A DNA stretch of 64,000 bases from Nematostella vectensis (lineage: Eukaryota > Cnidaria > Anthozoa > Actiniaria > Edwardsiidae): positions 2,440,203-2,504,202 of the forward strand of contig NC_064037.1 in the NCBI RefSeq assembly GCF_932526225.1, read 5' to 3'. The translations under genes and the position numbers were made by a program. The stretch's first letter is position 1. Each line of letters begins with the position of its first letter. The notes beneath the pieces were generated by a model. That model saw only the letters and a list, made by a program, of their open reading frames with translations. It searched no databases and was not told the origin of the DNA. Positions 63,334-64,000 of the stretch are shown one piece after another.

Positions 63334-64000
63334 CTAAAAAAAAAAGGAATAGCTAGCACCCTCAAGCTTCATCTTCATAAACCAGAGACTTCAGGGGTCC
63401 TTTCAACTCTATCATTACAAGGTGATATCGGAAATAAAAGAAGTAGATGAAAGAAGAATAACAAAATACAGCAACAAACAACAACTGAGCAAACCCTTCT
63501 CTGCCAGCAGAGTTATTCTCCCGTTTGTTTCAAGCAGTTCACTCGACTCGACGTGTTCACGCGACACGGCGATGACTGAACTGCTAGAAACAAACAGAAT
63601 AAATACTTTGCTCGCAGGGTTAGCAAACAGCCCAGTAACAAGAATACGGAACAACAACAACGACGACAACGAAACATAAAAGAAAAAGACTATAATAAGA
63701 ACAACACAGAAAAAGAGGGGACAAACAAGAAGAAGGAAGAGTTTGAAAACTGAAAGAGGTATATCATCTTCGTAGATCCGACATGCGTGACAATGTTGTT
63801 TTAATTTTATTTCGGATATTCAAACTTCTCATCATTTTTAAAAATTAAATAATTCCCTATCGTTATCTAATAGTTCCCAAATGTGAATATAACTGAGCTG
63901 TTTTAATTGTAGGATGGATCGAAATTCATCATGATTCAAGCGGATTTAATTCTTAGAAATGTGCGTTACCATTCAGAGCCATGCCGAGCACTCGACACTT
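63334..64000 (-). other. upstream intron of the DEG/ENaC-type gene, no exon seen
   Basis: The preceding exon of the channel gene should lie beyond the window. Open frames on both strands at 63415-63679 come from a fold-back repeat. Confidence 0.55.
63485..63640. repeat. imperfect fold-back repeat, about 60-bp arms
   Basis: The left arm (gcaaacccttctctgccagc, gtttgtttcaagcagttcac) and right arm (gaactgctagaaacaaacag, cgcagggttagcaaac) are inverse with some mismatches. It explains why both strands give similar Ser/Leu-rich frames here. Confidence 0.8.

Overview
The window is animal genomic DNA: AT-rich, intron-rich, with GT-AG introns and many minisatellites and short inverted-repeat transposons. 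The genes recognised (a FYVE-type myotubularin, the ciliary GTPase IFT22, a Musashi-family two-RRM protein and a DEG/ENaC channel) point to a ciliated metazoan. The repeat style and gene content suggest a cnidarian, probably a sea anemone; that is an inference and no species marker was found. All gene models were built by hand from splice consensus, reading phase and remembered family sequences. No alignment was run.

Layout: (1) 444-4395 (+): last five coding exons of an MTMR3/MTMR4-type lipid phosphatase ending in a FYVE zinc finger; the 5' part lies outside the window. (2) 4.4-10.1 kb: mostly empty, with a perfect 67-bp palindrome and two possible orphan first exons. (3) 10.3-11.2 kb: a 33-bp minisatellite ending about 280 bp before IFT22. 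(4) 11504-15974 (+): complete IFT22, six exons, 188 aa. (5) 16.2-17.9 kb: three short TIR elements side by side, the last touching a 3.4-kb 29-bp satellite (17.9-21.3 kb) with higher-order repeats. (6) 21.3-26.4 kb: no gene seen. (7) 26.4-28.1 kb: a 20-bp minisatellite giving a spurious 607-codon reading frame. (8) 28876-42122 (-): complete Musashi-like gene, 13 coding exons, 398 aa in this model. (9) 43903-46836: a decayed PIF/Harbinger-type transposon with arms of about 635 bp. (10) 46.8-57.9 kb: MITEs and degenerate repeats, no confident gene. (11) 57958-60150 (-): four phase-compatible exons of an unidentified multi-pass membrane protein. (12) 61456-63333 (-): last four coding exons of a DEG/ENaC/ASIC-type channel, 5' end outside the window.

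The genes are not a functional cluster. The most distinctive property of the window is that tandem repeats sit in gene introns at or near splice junctions. In the Musashi gene two separate arrays are made of copies of a real exon end plus its 5' splice site (exon 8, 3 copies; exon 12, about 11 copies). Other arrays lie just upstream of 3' splice sites in the Musashi and myotubularin genes. This is what I would test first.
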